From Brevibacterium sp. 239c (GTDB taxonomy: Bacteria > Actinomycetota > Actinomycetes > Actinomycetales > Brevibacteriaceae), in assembly GCF_900169365.1 (NCBI RefSeq), contig NZ_FXZH01000013.1:62001-126000 (forward strand): a stretch of 64,000 nt of DNA, written 5' to 3'. The notes under the pieces are model-generated. The model did no database searches, was not told the DNA's origin, and saw nothing but the letters and a program-made list of their open reading frames with translations. The first letter of the stretch is position 1; every line of letters starts with the position of its first letter. Shown here piece after piece: positions 1 through 8,676 of the stretch. A program made the translations under genes and the position numbers.

Positions 1-507
1 GAAGACGGATGGGACTGGGCAATCCGACGCGGCATCCAGGCAAGGGTCCTGGGTGAGGTGCCGAACATGTTGGCCGCCCTCGAGATCTTCGTGCGTTCTG
101 ACAAGCAAGGGCTGGGGTTGTCCGGAAAGATCCTCACCGCGCTGCGAGAGCATGCGAAGGATCAGGGATTCGCCGAGGTGGTCGTTCCGGTCCGCCCCAA
201 TGGCAAGCACGACATCCACGAGCCGATGACTTCCTACGCTGATCGCACAAGGGAGGACGGCCTGCCTGTCGACCCCTGGCTGCGCACCCATATACGCGCA
301 GGTGGAATGATCGACAGCGTGGCGCATCGCTCGATGGTCATCGCCGGGACACTTGCTGAATGGCGCCTCTGGACTGATCTGCCCATGGATATTTCGGGGC
401 CGGTCAACGTCCCGCAGGCGCTGACGCCCGTGCTCTGCAACGTCGAGCACGGCACTGCCGTCTACATCGAGCCGAATGTGTGGGTGCGGCACCGAACTGG
501 AGTGTGA
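1..507 (+). CDS. GNAT-like acetyltransferase, 3' part only
   Basis: The reading frame is open from base 1 to the TGA at 505-507, so the gene begins upstream of the window and only the last 168 codons are seen. The segment reading SDKQGLGLSGKILTALREHA resembles the acetyl-CoA binding region of GNAT N-acetyltransferases (Q/R-x-x-G-x-G/A followed by a helix). The rest, with PWLRTHIRAGG and a C-terminal beta-rich stretch, is less typical of small GNATs. The substrate cannot be told. It converges on the cupin gene, with 6 bp between stops, and no terminator hairpin fits there. Confidence 0.6.
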   Translation, partial: EDGWDWAIRRGIQARVLGEVPNMLAALEIFVRSDKQGLGLSGKILTALREHAKDQGFAEVVVPVRPNGKHDIHEPMTSYADRTREDGLPVDPWLRTHIRAGGMIDSVAHRSMVIAGTLAEWRLWTDLPMDISGPVNVPQALTPVLCNVEHGTAVYIEPNVWVRHRTGV

Positions 508-513
508 AGCTAC

Positions 514-903
514 CTAGTCGCTCGGGGCGATGAACAACTTCCGCAGCGGCGCCTCGTCGACATACCAGCGGGTCTTCATCCCGTCCTCAAGCCGGACCAG
601 CGACCCCGGTGCCAATTCGATCGGAGCCAATGCGGGTTCGTCGAAATCGATCCGGCCGGTGCCCCTGATGACGAGGAAGACTTCCTCACCTTCAACGTCG
701 CGCATCGTCCCGGCCTTCATCTCCCAGAGCCCATAGTCGGCTCCGGCGATCGTACCGAGCTGGGCGAACGCAGTGGTCGGCTCGCCGCGTGCCGCCGAGT
801 CTTCGTCGCCTGCTGCGGCAGAGCCATCCACCCGCTGCCAGTCCTCTATCGGCTCGTGATCGAGAGGATATTCGTCGGTGTCGATCCACTTCGTTGTGCT
901 CAT
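514..903 (-). CDS. Cupin-domain protein
   Basis: A 129-residue single-domain cupin. A beta-barrel core runs from about residue 50 to 125: GADYGLWEMKAGTMRD, then the glycine turns EGEEVFLVIRGTGRIDF and LAPGSLVRLEDGMKTRWYV. Small cupins of this type (EutQ/DUF861-like) are often sugar or amine binding proteins or metal-dependent isomerases. The usual His ligands of the first cupin motif are largely missing here, so catalysis is doubtful. The ATG at 903 has no Shine-Dalgarno but lies 6 bases after a TACACT box, so it is probably read from a leaderless mRNA. It is on the same strand as the ThDP enzyme operon but has its own promoter. Confidence 0.75.
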   Translation of the reverse strand: MSTTKWIDTDEYPLDHEPIEDWQRVDGSAAAGDEDSAARGEPTTAFAQLGTIAGADYGLWEMKAGTMRDVEGEEVFLVIRGTGRIDFDEPALAPIELAPGSLVRLEDGMKTRWYVDEAPLRKLFIAPSD

Positions 904-909
904 GCGATC

Positions 910-915
910 AGTGTA
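910..915 (-). promoter_or_regulatory. -10 box (TACACT) of leaderless cupin gene
   Basis: On the minus strand TACACT is followed by a 6-base spacer (909-904) and then the ATG at 903. This TANNNT-N6-ATG layout recurs across the window and implies transcription starting at or next to the A of the start codon. Confidence 0.5.
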
Positions 916-933
916 GCCAGGGATAGTGCGATA

Positions 934-2586
934 TCACCCCACCGAGGCTTCATTCGCCATTTGGTGCGGATCGGCGATGACTTCGATGACAAGAGGGCAG
1001 GTCACGCCGTCGCCTGCCGCTTCTGCACTGTATTCTTCTATGCGCGCGACAGCAGCAGTGAGCTGTTCCCGATCAGTCACCCGAATACCCTCAGCACCCA
1101 AGCCCTCGGCCGCTCGTGAGATCGAGGGCCATGTCATGAACGCATTTTCGGGTTTCGCTCCGACATCGATGAGTTTGAGGTACTCGGCGCCGTAGCAGCC
1201 GTCATTGATGACGACGATGATCAGCGGCAGCGACTGCCGGACGGCAGTGGTGATCTCCACGAGGCCCTGCATCGCACCGCCATCGCCGACCCAGACAACT
1301 GTCGGCAGTGTCTGGTCGACTGATGCGACTCCGACTCCTGCGCCGATGCCCAGCCCAATCGAGCCGAAGTATCCCGGATAGTCCATTGTGCCGGGAGACG
1401 GCGTGATGTGTGGCCACACGGAAACCGTGAATCGGCCGACATCGGTCAACTGGCGAGTTCCCGGTGGCAGCACTCTGTCTATTTCGACAGTTGCCTCGCG
1501 CGCGTCGACATACCCGCCGCCGGTTGTCGAGTTGAAATGTGCGCGATCCTCTCCTGCATTAGCCTCCGCAATGTCGGCCAGACGACGACCCCCGCTCGGC
1601 TCCTGCCCCACTTCACGGAGGATCTCCAGCAGATCCTCCGCAGCAGCACCGGCATCGGCGACCACTCCGAGTGAGATCGGCCCGTATTTCGCCAGGGCCA
1701 CGGGGTCCGAGTCGACCTGAATCACGCGCTTGTCGGCCAGGAGTCGATAGGTGTCCGTCTGCCAGTTGTTGAGCGATGCCCCCAGCGCCAGTACAACGTC
1801 GGCCTGCCCAATGTGGTCGGCACCGAGTCTGCTCGAAAGAGTTCCGAAGATCCCGAGATTCTCAGGCTGACCGGAGAACAGCTCGCGCCCGAGCAGGCTG
1901 GTCATTACAGGAGCGTCGATGAGCCGGGCCAATTCAAGCACAGCGTCACCCGCACCTGACCTGACAGCGCCACGGCCCGCGACGACTAGCGGGCGCTTCG
2001 CCGCCAGCAGCATCGCCGCGGCGCCTTCGACGCTGTCCGAATCAGGGCGAATGCGCTGAGGCGCAAACGGCGGCCAGGTCGGTACCGCGTAGTCAACGTC
2101 TGCCGACATTAGGGGGAGCGGAATGTCGACGACCACTGGTCGCGATTCGAACCGTGCCCTGGTGAATGCCTTGACCAATGTCGACAGAGCTGTACCCGCG
2201 GATCTGACTCGCTCGAACTGCGCCCCCGCATGCTGAGCGAACCCCTGGATGTCGGTGTGCTGGAAGAACTCGTGCACATCGGGAGTGTCGCCCGTGAGGA
2301 GAACCAGTGGAGCCTGCGCCCGTACCGCCTCCGTCAAGCCCGTCAGGGTGTTCGTCAGCGCAGGGCCGTGCGTGACAGTGGCGACTCCCATCCCGCAGCT
2401 GGCTCGTGAATACCCGTATGCCATGAGGACGGCGCCGTTCTCGCCGACGGCTGGAATGTAGGTGCCTCCCTCGCGCTCGATATAGTCTCCGAGGAACGCC
2501 AGATTGGCATCTCCCATGAGGCCGAACACGGGCTGAGTGCCGCGCTCGTCTGCCAAGAATTTCGCAATCGCTTCGTGTAGCTTCAT
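934..2586 (-). CDS. Thiamine diphosphate-dependent enzyme, acetolactate synthase/benzoylformate decarboxylase-like
   Basis: 550 residues with the three-domain layout of the family. The N-terminal pyrimidine-binding domain carries the catalytic Glu in VGENGAVLMAYGYSR (about residue 48). The central domain contains AAKRPLVVAGRGA. The C-terminal ThDP domain has WVGDGGAMQGLVEI followed by VVINDGCYG, the GDG...N magnesium/diphosphate motif. Such enzymes decarboxylate 2-oxo acids or join them to aldehydes. The valine/isoleucine biosynthesis role is unlikely because there is no small subunit or ilvC nearby. Its start overlaps the amidohydrolase stop (ATGA at 2583-2586), so the two are translationally coupled, and it is the last gene of a PaiB-like, amidohydrolase and ThDP enzyme operon. 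The substrate is unknown. Confidence 0.85.
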   Translation of the reverse strand: MKLHEAIAKFLADERGTQPVFGLMGDANLAFLGDYIEREGGTYIPAVGENGAVLMAYGYSRASCGMGVATVTHGPALTNTLTGLTEAVRAQAPLVLLTGDTPDVHEFFQHTDIQGFAQHAGAQFERVRSAGTALSTLVKAFTRARFESRPVVVDIPLPLMSADVDYAVPTWPPFAPQRIRPDSDSVEGAAAMLLAAKRPLVVAGRGAVRSGAGDAVLELARLIDAPVMTSLLGRELFSGQPENLGIFGTLSSRLGADHIGQADVVLALGASLNNWQTDTYRLLADKRVIQVDSDPVALAKYGPISLGVVADAGAAAEDLLEILREVGQEPSGGRRLADIAEANAGEDRAHFNSTTGGGYVDAREATVEIDRVLPPGTRQLTDVGRFTVSVWPHITPSPGTMDYPGYFGSIGLGIGAGVGVASVDQTLPTVVWVGDGGAMQGLVEITTAVRQSLPLIIVVINDGCYGAEYLKLIDVGAKPENAFMTWPSISRAAEGLGAEGIRVTDREQLTAAVARIEEYSAEAAGDGVTCPLVIEVIADPHQMANEASVG

Positions 2587-4181
2587 GATCGGTCCTCGTG
2601 CCCGTCGGCGTCGCTGATCAGTTGTCCGTCGACCATTGTGTCGACAATCGAGATGTCAGTGATCTCACTGACAGGGACCGTGTGCGGGTCGGCGCTGAGC
2701 AGCACAAGATCGGCGAGGTATCCCTCGCGGATCGCGCCGAGGCGGTCGCCCATCCCCGCCGATGCGGCAGCTGCCGTCGTCCACCCGGCGACTGCGTCGT
2801 AGACCGAGATCCGTTCCGCTGGAGCGAGCAACGTGCCTTGATCAGTAAGCCTCTCGACTGAGGTGCGTATCCCCTGCAGCGGTCTGCCGGGGAGTGGACG
2901 GTCCGTGCTGCCGACCAGGGGTACGCCCGCGTCGACGAGCGATTGACCGCGATAGAGTCCGGAGACTCGGTCCTGTCCCAGCTGTTTGGCATAATCGTCA
3001 CCGGAGACCCAGAGGAAGCCTGACTGACCAACGACGGTGAGGCCGAGGGCGGCCAGGCGCGGAATCTGATCGTCACGAATGAGCCCGCCGTGTTCGATCC
3101 TGTGACCACCGACATGGTCAGGAGTGAGGCGGAAAGATTCGTCGAATATGTCGAGCGCGATGTCGAGTGCGGCATCGCCGATCGCATGCACTGCAAGCGT
3201 CCACCCTCCGGCGATGGCATCGATCATATTCCTGCGGAAGACATTGAGGTCCTCTCGCAGCACCCCGCAGCTGTCGGTTCCGATGTACGGCTCGGTCAGC
3301 AGTGCTGTCCTCACCGCCATTCCACCGTCGAGCACGAACTTCATGGGACCGATGCTAAGCATGTCAGAACCTATGCCGGTGCGAAGCCCGAGGTCGAGTC
3401 CCCGCGAGAATGCATCCATGCCGCCTGTCACCGCGTGCAGAGCATCGTGACTGGGCATCATCTGGATGCGCATCGGCATTCGTCCCTCGTCGATGAGCTC
3501 TTGGAAACCTATGAGGTCCAGCGGGTTGAGGCTGCCGATGCTCCCGCCGGCTCCCGCCTCGATGCTCATCGTGACACCATCCTGTGCGGCCAATCTGGCC
3601 GCTGTGGCCACTGCACCCTTTACCTCCCCGACCGGGTAGGGCAGTCGCTGCTGCTGCACCACGGCCTGCTCTTCCTCGTGGAGAACGCCTCGAGCGTCAA
3701 TGGCATGTTGCCGCAGATTCGGGTCCTCTATGTCGCGAATGACAGCCGACGAGATGACTGACGAGTGGCTCGAGGTGTGCCGGGCCCAGGCTTTCCTCTC
3801 ACCGACGGCTGCATCGAGATCGTCTGCCGTGAGGTCTCGGCCGAATGCCCGCTGGTCATATCCAGATATTTCAACCCATGCTCCAGTGGACAGGCCGGCG
3901 GCATAGTCGGCGATCAGCTTGATCACCTCGTCGACGGAGTCAGTTCCGGAGATGTCGAGGGCGTTGAGGGTCTGCCCAGTGAGCTGGAGGTGGGTGTGGG
4001 CATCGATGAAACCCGGAAGAATCGCGCCGGAATGCGTGATTTCGCGCCGTGCGGACAAGCCTTCGATCTGCTCGTCGACGCCGACGATCCGGTTGTGCCA
4101 GATGCCGACTGTGTGGGCAGTGGGTCGCCCCGGATCCATGGTGTGGATCACATCGGCCGAAATTCTGAGATCGAGTTCCAT
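2583..4181 (-). CDS. YtcJ-type metal-dependent amidohydrolase
   Basis: 532 residues. The metal-binding HxH of the amidohydrolase superfamily is in PGFIDAHTHLQL (near residue 60). Later ligands follow in VHAIGDAALDIAL and GGHRIEHGGLI, and the last Asp in GSTDRPLPGRP. The C-terminal strand LADLVLLSADPHTV is the usual composite sandwich domain. YtcJ/NfdA relatives hydrolyse N-substituted amides and formamides. The ATG at 4181 was chosen because it overlaps the upstream stop (TGATG); in-frame codons further upstream lie inside the PaiB-like gene and do not look like protein. It is paralogous to the amidohydrolase at 25923-27548. The substrate is unknown; the neighbouring ThDP enzyme suggests the product is, or becomes, a 2-oxo acid. 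Confidence 0.88.
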   Translation of the reverse strand: MELDLRISADVIHTMDPGRPTAHTVGIWHNRIVGVDEQIEGLSARREITHSGAILPGFIDAHTHLQLTGQTLNALDISGTDSVDEVIKLIADYAAGLSTGAWVEISGYDQRAFGRDLTADDLDAAVGERKAWARHTSSHSSVISSAVIRDIEDPNLRQHAIDARGVLHEEEQAVVQQQRLPYPVGEVKGAVATAARLAAQDGVTMSIEAGAGGSIGSLNPLDLIGFQELIDEGRMPMRIQMMPSHDALHAVTGGMDAFSRGLDLGLRTGIGSDMLSIGPMKFVLDGGMAVRTALLTEPYIGTDSCGVLREDLNVFRRNMIDAIAGGWTLAVHAIGDAALDIALDIFDESFRLTPDHVGGHRIEHGGLIRDDQIPRLAALGLTVVGQSGFLWVSGDDYAKQLGQDRVSGLYRGQSLVDAGVPLVGSTDRPLPGRPLQGIRTSVERLTDQGTLLAPAERISVYDAVAGWTTAAAASAGMGDRLGAIREGYLADLVLLSADPHTVPVSEITDISIVDTMVDGQLISDADGHEDRS

Positions 4182-4864
4182 CACTGCTCCTTCTGACGCT
4201 GGGTTTCCGCGATCGTCGGGGTGACACCACATCGTCCGCCGGTACCATCGTCCATCGCGCCCATTCTGGCCGAAACTTCGCGCGGCTCCAGCCCTGCCGC
4301 ACCGTCGAGGTGCGCTCGGGTGCGATCGCGATCGTCTGCGCTGCGATTCTGCCCCATTTTCGCCTTCGCCTGCGCTATCTCCACCTGGATCCAGAACCCG
4401 CTTACCAAGGGCAGCAGCTTCTCCAGGCGGTCTCGCGCAGTCGCGCCCATCTCCCATGCACCCTCGGATTTCGGGTCCTTTTGAATTTCTTCCCGCCTGA
4501 CCAGGTCGGTGAGATGCTCGCGCAGCGCGTCCTCGTCCATCATTGTCGTGGTGCCGGCCAGATGCACGACGGAGAAGTTGTAGGTCGGCAGTCCAGGATC
4601 GTCGTACCAACCCGCACTCACGTAGGCCCGAGGGCCGTGGAAGATTGCCAACGCATCACCCTCTTCTCGAATTCTCTGCTCGACAGGGTCAGATCGGGTG
4701 ATGTGCCCACTGAGCAGAATCCCCTCCGCAGAGTCTTCAAGGAGTATCGGTACGTGCGCAGCTCGCAGCGGACTCTCGACAACCAAGGTCGCCAGCGAGT
4801 TCTCCGCAAGGAGTTGACGGAGCTCGTCGAGCGCATCGACTTCGAACAATGGGTTGATCCACAT
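4181..4864 (-). CDS. FMN-binding PaiB-like protein
   Basis: 227 residues. The start MWINPLFEVDALDELRQLL and later segments HVPILLEDSAEG, GHITRSDPVEQ and FHGPRAYVSAGWY match the PaiB/FMN-binding split-barrel family, named for a Bacillus transcriptional repressor that binds flavin. Later members appear to be flavin enzymes rather than true regulators. After about residue 175 the C-terminus becomes polar and poorly conserved. The ATG at 4864 is used because PaiB homologues begin M(Y/W)-x-P-x-x-F; 16 upstream in-frame codons are excluded. It is the first gene of the three-gene operon and diverges from the MocR gene. Confidence 0.8.
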   Translation of the reverse strand: MWINPLFEVDALDELRQLLAENSLATLVVESPLRAAHVPILLEDSAEGILLSGHITRSDPVEQRIREEGDALAIFHGPRAYVSAGWYDDPGLPTYNFSVVHLAGTTTMMDEDALREHLTDLVRREEIQKDPKSEGAWEMGATARDRLEKLLPLVSGFWIQVEIAQAKAKMGQNRSADDRDRTRAHLDGAAGLEPREVSARMGAMDDGTGGRCGVTPTIAETQRQKEQ

Positions 4865-4878
4865 ATTTGTCCTAGTAC

Positions 4879-4900
4879 AGTTAGATTCTGTGTTATAACT
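4879..4900. promoter_or_regulatory. Inverted repeat between PaiB-like operon and MocR gene
   Basis: AGTTA and TAACT arms are separated by 12 bp in an AT-rich pocket between two divergent starts (4864 and 4948). The position suits a MocR or PaiB-like operator. The arms are short, so this is tentative. Confidence 0.3.
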
Positions 4901-4947
4901 AATCGTGTCCACTTTTGCATACCGTCCCTTCGTTGTCTAGGAAGCTC

Positions 4948-6288
4948 ATGCAGTCTGATAGATTCGAACGCGTGCTGGATGATGAGTTACGCCGCTCACA
5001 GACTGCCCGCGACATCGCCAACGCAGTCGCCTCGGCAGTGAGCTCGGGCGAGCTCCAGCCCGGAACTGCACTTCCCTCCATCCGCAGTCTCGCGATGACC
5101 AGCGGCGTCAGCCCGGCCACGGTCAGCTCGGCGTTTGCCATCCTTCGCCGCCGCAACGTCATCACCACGGCGCAACGACGACGCGCGAGAGTCACCTCGA
5201 AGCCAGCACTGCCGGTCACCCGGTCAATGCCTCTTCCACCCGGCGCCAAGGACGTCTCTTCGGCTTCTCCCGACGCGGCTCTTCTGCCAGATCTGGGCAG
5301 ACTGCTCAGCGACGACCTCTGGCAGCCCACCGCCTACAGCACAGACATCTGGGATCCTGCACTTCACCGAGCGATGAGCGAGGCATTCCTCGCCGACGGA
5401 GTTGAGGGCGAACTCACTCCGACCAACGGGTCGCTCGATGCGATAGAGAGAATCCTCTCTGCCATCACCCACCCAGGCGATGCGGTTGCCGTGGAGGACC
5501 CTCTGTGGAGCTCGATGCTCTCGCTCGTTCGCGTCCTCGGCCTAGAAACGGTCCCGGTGGCGGTCGACGACCATGGCATGAAGCCGGAGGCGCTCGAAAG
5601 AGCACTCAAAGCTCGCAAGTGCTCTGCGGTGATCCTGACTCCGCGCGCGCAGAATCCATACGGCTCGGCCCTAAATGCCGATCGCGCGGCCGCACTGCGT
5701 GCCGTGCTGGACAAGGATCCCTCGCTGTTCATCATCGAAGACGATCACGCTAGCCTCGTTGCCGGAAGCCCCATGCAGACAGTCACGACCGGTCGCGAAC
5801 GATGGTCCATCACTCGGTCTGTCAACAAAGCCCTCGGCCCGGACCTCAGGCTCGCCGTGACCGCCAGTGATCCCCAGACAGCGGAACAGGTCCAGGGCCG
5901 TTTCATAGTCGGCCCCGGCTGGGTGAGCCACTTCCTGCAGCGACTGGTAGCCCGAGCACTGAACGATGACGCAGTCGCCGCGCGAATGCGAGAGGCCGAG
6001 AGCGAATACACGGCTCGACGCGATCAGCTCATCGGTGCCCTGGCCGCTCACGGCATCGAGGCTCATGGAACGAGCGGAATGAACGTCCTCATCTCCGTCG
6101 ACGACGAAACCGCAATCAGCTCTCACCTGCTGGTGGCAGGATGGAGCGTGCGCTCCGGCGCACCCTTCCGTCTTGAATCTCCTCCATTCCTCCGTGTCAG
6201 CGTCTCTCAAATATCTCCGGAGGACGTCGAACGGTTTGCGGACACCCTGGTCGAGATCATGCACAGCAGCCGCAGCTCGAGGTACTGA
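4948..6288 (+). CDS. MocR-type regulator (GntR HTH plus aminotransferase domain)
   Basis: 446 residues. Residues 1-75 form a GntR winged helix (ARDIANAVASAVSSGELQPG, then LPSIRSLAMTSGVSPATVSS). From about residue 110 there is a fold-type I aminotransferase domain with the PLP lysine in ITRSVNKALGPDLRLAV. MocR regulators sense PLP or an amine/amino acid and usually control adjacent genes, here the divergent PaiB-like, amidohydrolase and ThDP enzyme operon. The ATG at 4948 was preferred over an in-frame TTG at 4915 because AGGAAG sits 5 bases upstream of it. It converges on mvaB with one base between stops. Confidence 0.9.
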   Translation: MQSDRFERVLDDELRRSQTARDIANAVASAVSSGELQPGTALPSIRSLAMTSGVSPATVSSAFAILRRRNVITTAQRRRARVTSKPALPVTRSMPLPPGAKDVSSASPDAALLPDLGRLLSDDLWQPTAYSTDIWDPALHRAMSEAFLADGVEGELTPTNGSLDAIERILSAITHPGDAVAVEDPLWSSMLSLVRVLGLETVPVAVDDHGMKPEALERALKARKCSAVILTPRAQNPYGSALNADRAAALRAVLDKDPSLFIIEDDHASLVAGSPMQTVTTGRERWSITRSVNKALGPDLRLAVTASDPQTAEQVQGRFIVGPGWVSHFLQRLVARALNDDAVAARMREAESEYTARRDQLIGALAAHGIEAHGTSGMNVLISVDDETAISSHLLVAGWSVRSGAPFRLESPPFLRVSVSQISPEDVERFADTLVEIMHSSRSSRY

Positions 6289-6289
6289 C

Positions 6290-7216
6290 TCACACCGAGA
6301 GTGCGCGCAAAACGGATGATGGAGAAGCTCGGCCGAGAAGCTCGGCCATCCGCCTGCTCGCCTCGACCACGGACTGCAGGTCCACCCCTGTGCGGATGCC
6401 CATGCCCTCAAGCATCCAGACCAGATCTTCGGTGGCGAGATTGCCCGTCGCACTGCCGGCGAACGGGCATCCGCCAAGACCGCCAGCAGCCGAGTCGAAG
6501 ATGCGAATGCCGCTGTCAAGGCCCGCAAGGACGTTGGCGAGCGCCTGCCCGTAAGTATCATGAGCATGCAGCGCGAGGCGCGTCCGCTCCTCTGGGGTGA
6601 ACCTGCCGAGGAGTTCACGAACGTGCCCTGCGGTGGCGACCCCGATCGTGTCGCCGAGGCTGACTTCGCTGCACCCCGCCGCGAAAAGACGACGAGCGAC
6701 GGTGAGAACATCGTCGCTCGGCACCCGCCCTTCCCACGGATCACCGAAGCACATCGAAACATATCCACGGACCTGCAGCCCTGCGGCCAGCGCCGCGGAA
6801 GTCACCTTCTCGGCGGTGGCCAGAGCCTCCTGCCATCCGGTGTTGAGGTTGTTTCGGGCGAAGCTCTCCGTTGCGCTGACGAAGACTGCGATGGATTCGA
6901 CGCCCGCGGCCAGCGCCCGGTCGAGGCCGCGCTCGTTCGGAACGAGGACGGGCAGATGCACTCTCTTGAGGTGACGAACCCCTGCGCACACCTCGGCGGA
7001 ATCCGCCAGTTGCGGAACCCATTTCGGGGACACAAAACTCGTTGCCTCGACCGTGTCGAGTCCGGCATTCGCAAGTCGTTCGATGAACGCGACCTTGTCC
7101 TCGGTTGCGATGATCTGATCTTCGGCCTGCAGCCCGTCACGCGGTCCCACCTCGCAGATCGCCACCTCGGGGGTGGTCGACGTCGTGGGGTGAGGATCAG
7201 GGAATGCCGGTGTCAT
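6290..7216 (-). CDS. mvaB: Hydroxymethylglutaryl-CoA lyase
   Basis: 308 residues. It cleaves HMG-CoA to acetyl-CoA and acetoacetate. The TIM-barrel signatures are all present: EVGPRDGLQAED (catalytic Arg-Asp), the metal-binding ALHAHDTYGQALAN, and the glycine loop GGLGGCPFAGSATGN holding the catalytic Cys. The start overlaps the stop of mvaA (ATGA at 7213-7216), so the pair is translationally coupled like the mvaAB operon of Pseudomonas mevalonii. It may also serve HMG-CoA produced by the hydratase and CoA-transferase genes at 12-14 kb. A longer-chain 3-hydroxyglutaryl-CoA substrate cannot be excluded. Confidence 0.92.
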   Translation of the reverse strand: MTPAFPDPHPTTSTTPEVAICEVGPRDGLQAEDQIIATEDKVAFIERLANAGLDTVEATSFVSPKWVPQLADSAEVCAGVRHLKRVHLPVLVPNERGLDRALAAGVESIAVFVSATESFARNNLNTGWQEALATAEKVTSAALAAGLQVRGYVSMCFGDPWEGRVPSDDVLTVARRLFAAGCSEVSLGDTIGVATAGHVRELLGRFTPEERTRLALHAHDTYGQALANVLAGLDSGIRIFDSAAGGLGGCPFAGSATGNLATEDLVWMLEGMGIRTGVDLQSVVEASRRMAELLGRASPSSVLRALSV

Positions 7217-8490
7217 GCCCGTAACTCGTTGAGCAGCTCGACGGCATGTTCGACGCGGACCGCGCCATCGGAGACCAACCGTTCGACGATCTGGTCGACC
7301 TCGTGCGGCTGCGCACCTGCAGTGACGGCAACATTACGTGCGTGCAGGGACATATGGCCGCGTTGAATCCCTTCAGTCGCAAGTGCCCTCAATGCGGCAG
7401 CGTTCTGCGCAAGTCCGACCGCCATGATCACGGAGGCGAGCTCGGCCGCTGTCGCTACCCCAAGCACCGACACCGCGGTCTTCGCGGCCGGGTGGACACT
7501 TGTTGCCCCGCCCACGAGCCCAACCGGCATCGGGAGCTCCATCGTGCCGACGAGATTGCCCTCACCGTCGACTTCGTAATGCGACATCGCAGAATAGAGG
7601 CCCTGCGCCGCCGCATGGGAATGGGCTCCGGCCTCGACTGCTCGCGTGTCATTTCCGGTTGCCGACACCACCGCAGTGATTCCGTTCATGATCCCCTTGT
7701 TGTGGGTCGCGGCCCGATAGGAGTCAGCGACCGCAAGCTCGGCCGCGTCGAGCATATCTTCGACGACATCGGCACCGCCGAGGAGTTCTGCGTCGAAGAC
7801 ACCGCGCACCCGGGTGAGGCGCCGGTCCGCCTTGTTCGTGAGAATACGCAGCAGCGGACGCCCACCAGCAATCTCGCCCAGCCTCGGAGCCACGGCCTCT
7901 GCCATCGTGTTCACGGCATTGGCGCCCATGGCGTCGCGCACATCGACGACGAGGTGAACAACGACATAGGTCCCTCGCCTGCTCGGCACGAGGCGAACGA
8001 TGATGTCACGAACGCCGCCGCCGACCTCGACCAGTCGGGGATCTTGGCTGTCGGCGAGGGCGCTGATCTCTTCCGTCGATTCGAGCAGCCGCAGGCGAGC
8101 GGCTTCGGGGTCAGTGACGTCGAGGAGTTGAATCTGCGCCTGAATCAGGGGATCTGTCTGCGACGTGGTGAATCCGCCGGTCCCACGTGTCATCCTCGCG
8201 AGATTGCTCGCCGCTGCAACGACAGAAGGTTCCTCCGTCGCCATCGGAACGAGCACATCTCTTCCATCGACGAGGAAGTTCGTCGCGATCCCGATCGGTG
8301 TGCCGAGTACACCCACAACGTTCTCGATCATGCGGTCGGCCTGGTCGAGCAGCAACCCCGACTCAGGGTTCCACGTCTCGAAACGAGACTCTGAAAGGCC
8401 CGAGACCTCGGCTACTTCGGCCCGTCTCTGGCTGACTGAGTACTTTCGGAATCCCGAAATCCTACTGCTCCGCGCCGCGTCACTGCTCAC
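7213..8490 (-). CDS. mvaA: Hydroxymethylglutaryl-CoA reductase, degradative (class II)
   Basis: 425 residues. Class II HMG-CoA reductases oxidise mevalonate to HMG-CoA, usually with NAD+. Catalytic residues are visible: Glu in MATEEPSVVAAAS, Lys in THNKGIMNGI, Asp in GNDTRAVEAGAHSHAA and His in QRGHMSLHARN. Length and the GVLGTPIGIATNF stretch fit class II. The start is a GTG at 8490 with GGAGGAA five bases upstream. No mevalonate kinase or IPP synthesis gene is nearby, and the coupling to mvaB points to breakdown rather than isoprenoid synthesis. It is divergent from an MHS transporter that may import the substrate. Confidence 0.93.
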   Translation of the reverse strand: MSSDAARSSRISGFRKYSVSQRRAEVAEVSGLSESRFETWNPESGLLLDQADRMIENVVGVLGTPIGIATNFLVDGRDVLVPMATEEPSVVAAASNLARMTRGTGGFTTSQTDPLIQAQIQLLDVTDPEAARLRLLESTEEISALADSQDPRLVEVGGGVRDIIVRLVPSRRGTYVVVHLVVDVRDAMGANAVNTMAEAVAPRLGEIAGGRPLLRILTNKADRRLTRVRGVFDAELLGGADVVEDMLDAAELAVADSYRAATHNKGIMNGITAVVSATGNDTRAVEAGAHSHAAAQGLYSAMSHYEVDGEGNLVGTMELPMPVGLVGGATSVHPAAKTAVSVLGVATAAELASVIMAVGLAQNAAALRALATEGIQRGHMSLHARNVAVTAGAQPHEVDQIVERLVSDGAVRVEHAVELLNELRA

Positions 8491-8575
8491 GCTGTTCCTC
8501 CACTTATGGCTCTCATCGATTGTCTGACGTGGTCACTGTAAGTGCCATGCCCAGTGCCGCGGTATGGCCGAAAGT

Positions 8576-8631
8576 CCATGCGCGCTCTCCTCATCATGGG
8601 CAGCCTGCCATACCTGCTTCAGCGCGCATGG
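8576..8631. promoter_or_regulatory. Inverted repeat in the mvaA/transporter divergent region
   Basis: CCATGCGCGC at 8576-8585 is repeated in inverse orientation as GCGCGCATGG at 8622-8631, a perfect 10-bp match with 36 bp between. It lies between the divergent starts of mvaA (8490) and the transporter (8677), where a pathway regulator such as the PucR-type protein would act. Confidence 0.4.
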
Positions 8632-8676
8632 GACACGATATGGCTGTCACGTCCGCTGCTCTCGATGAGGAGAACA

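Noticed and set aside
4182..4610. Open frame extending the amidohydrolase 143 residues upstream
   Set aside because: It runs out of frame through the PaiB-like gene and has low-complexity Arg/Gly-rich sequence; the family starts at MELDLRISADVIH.
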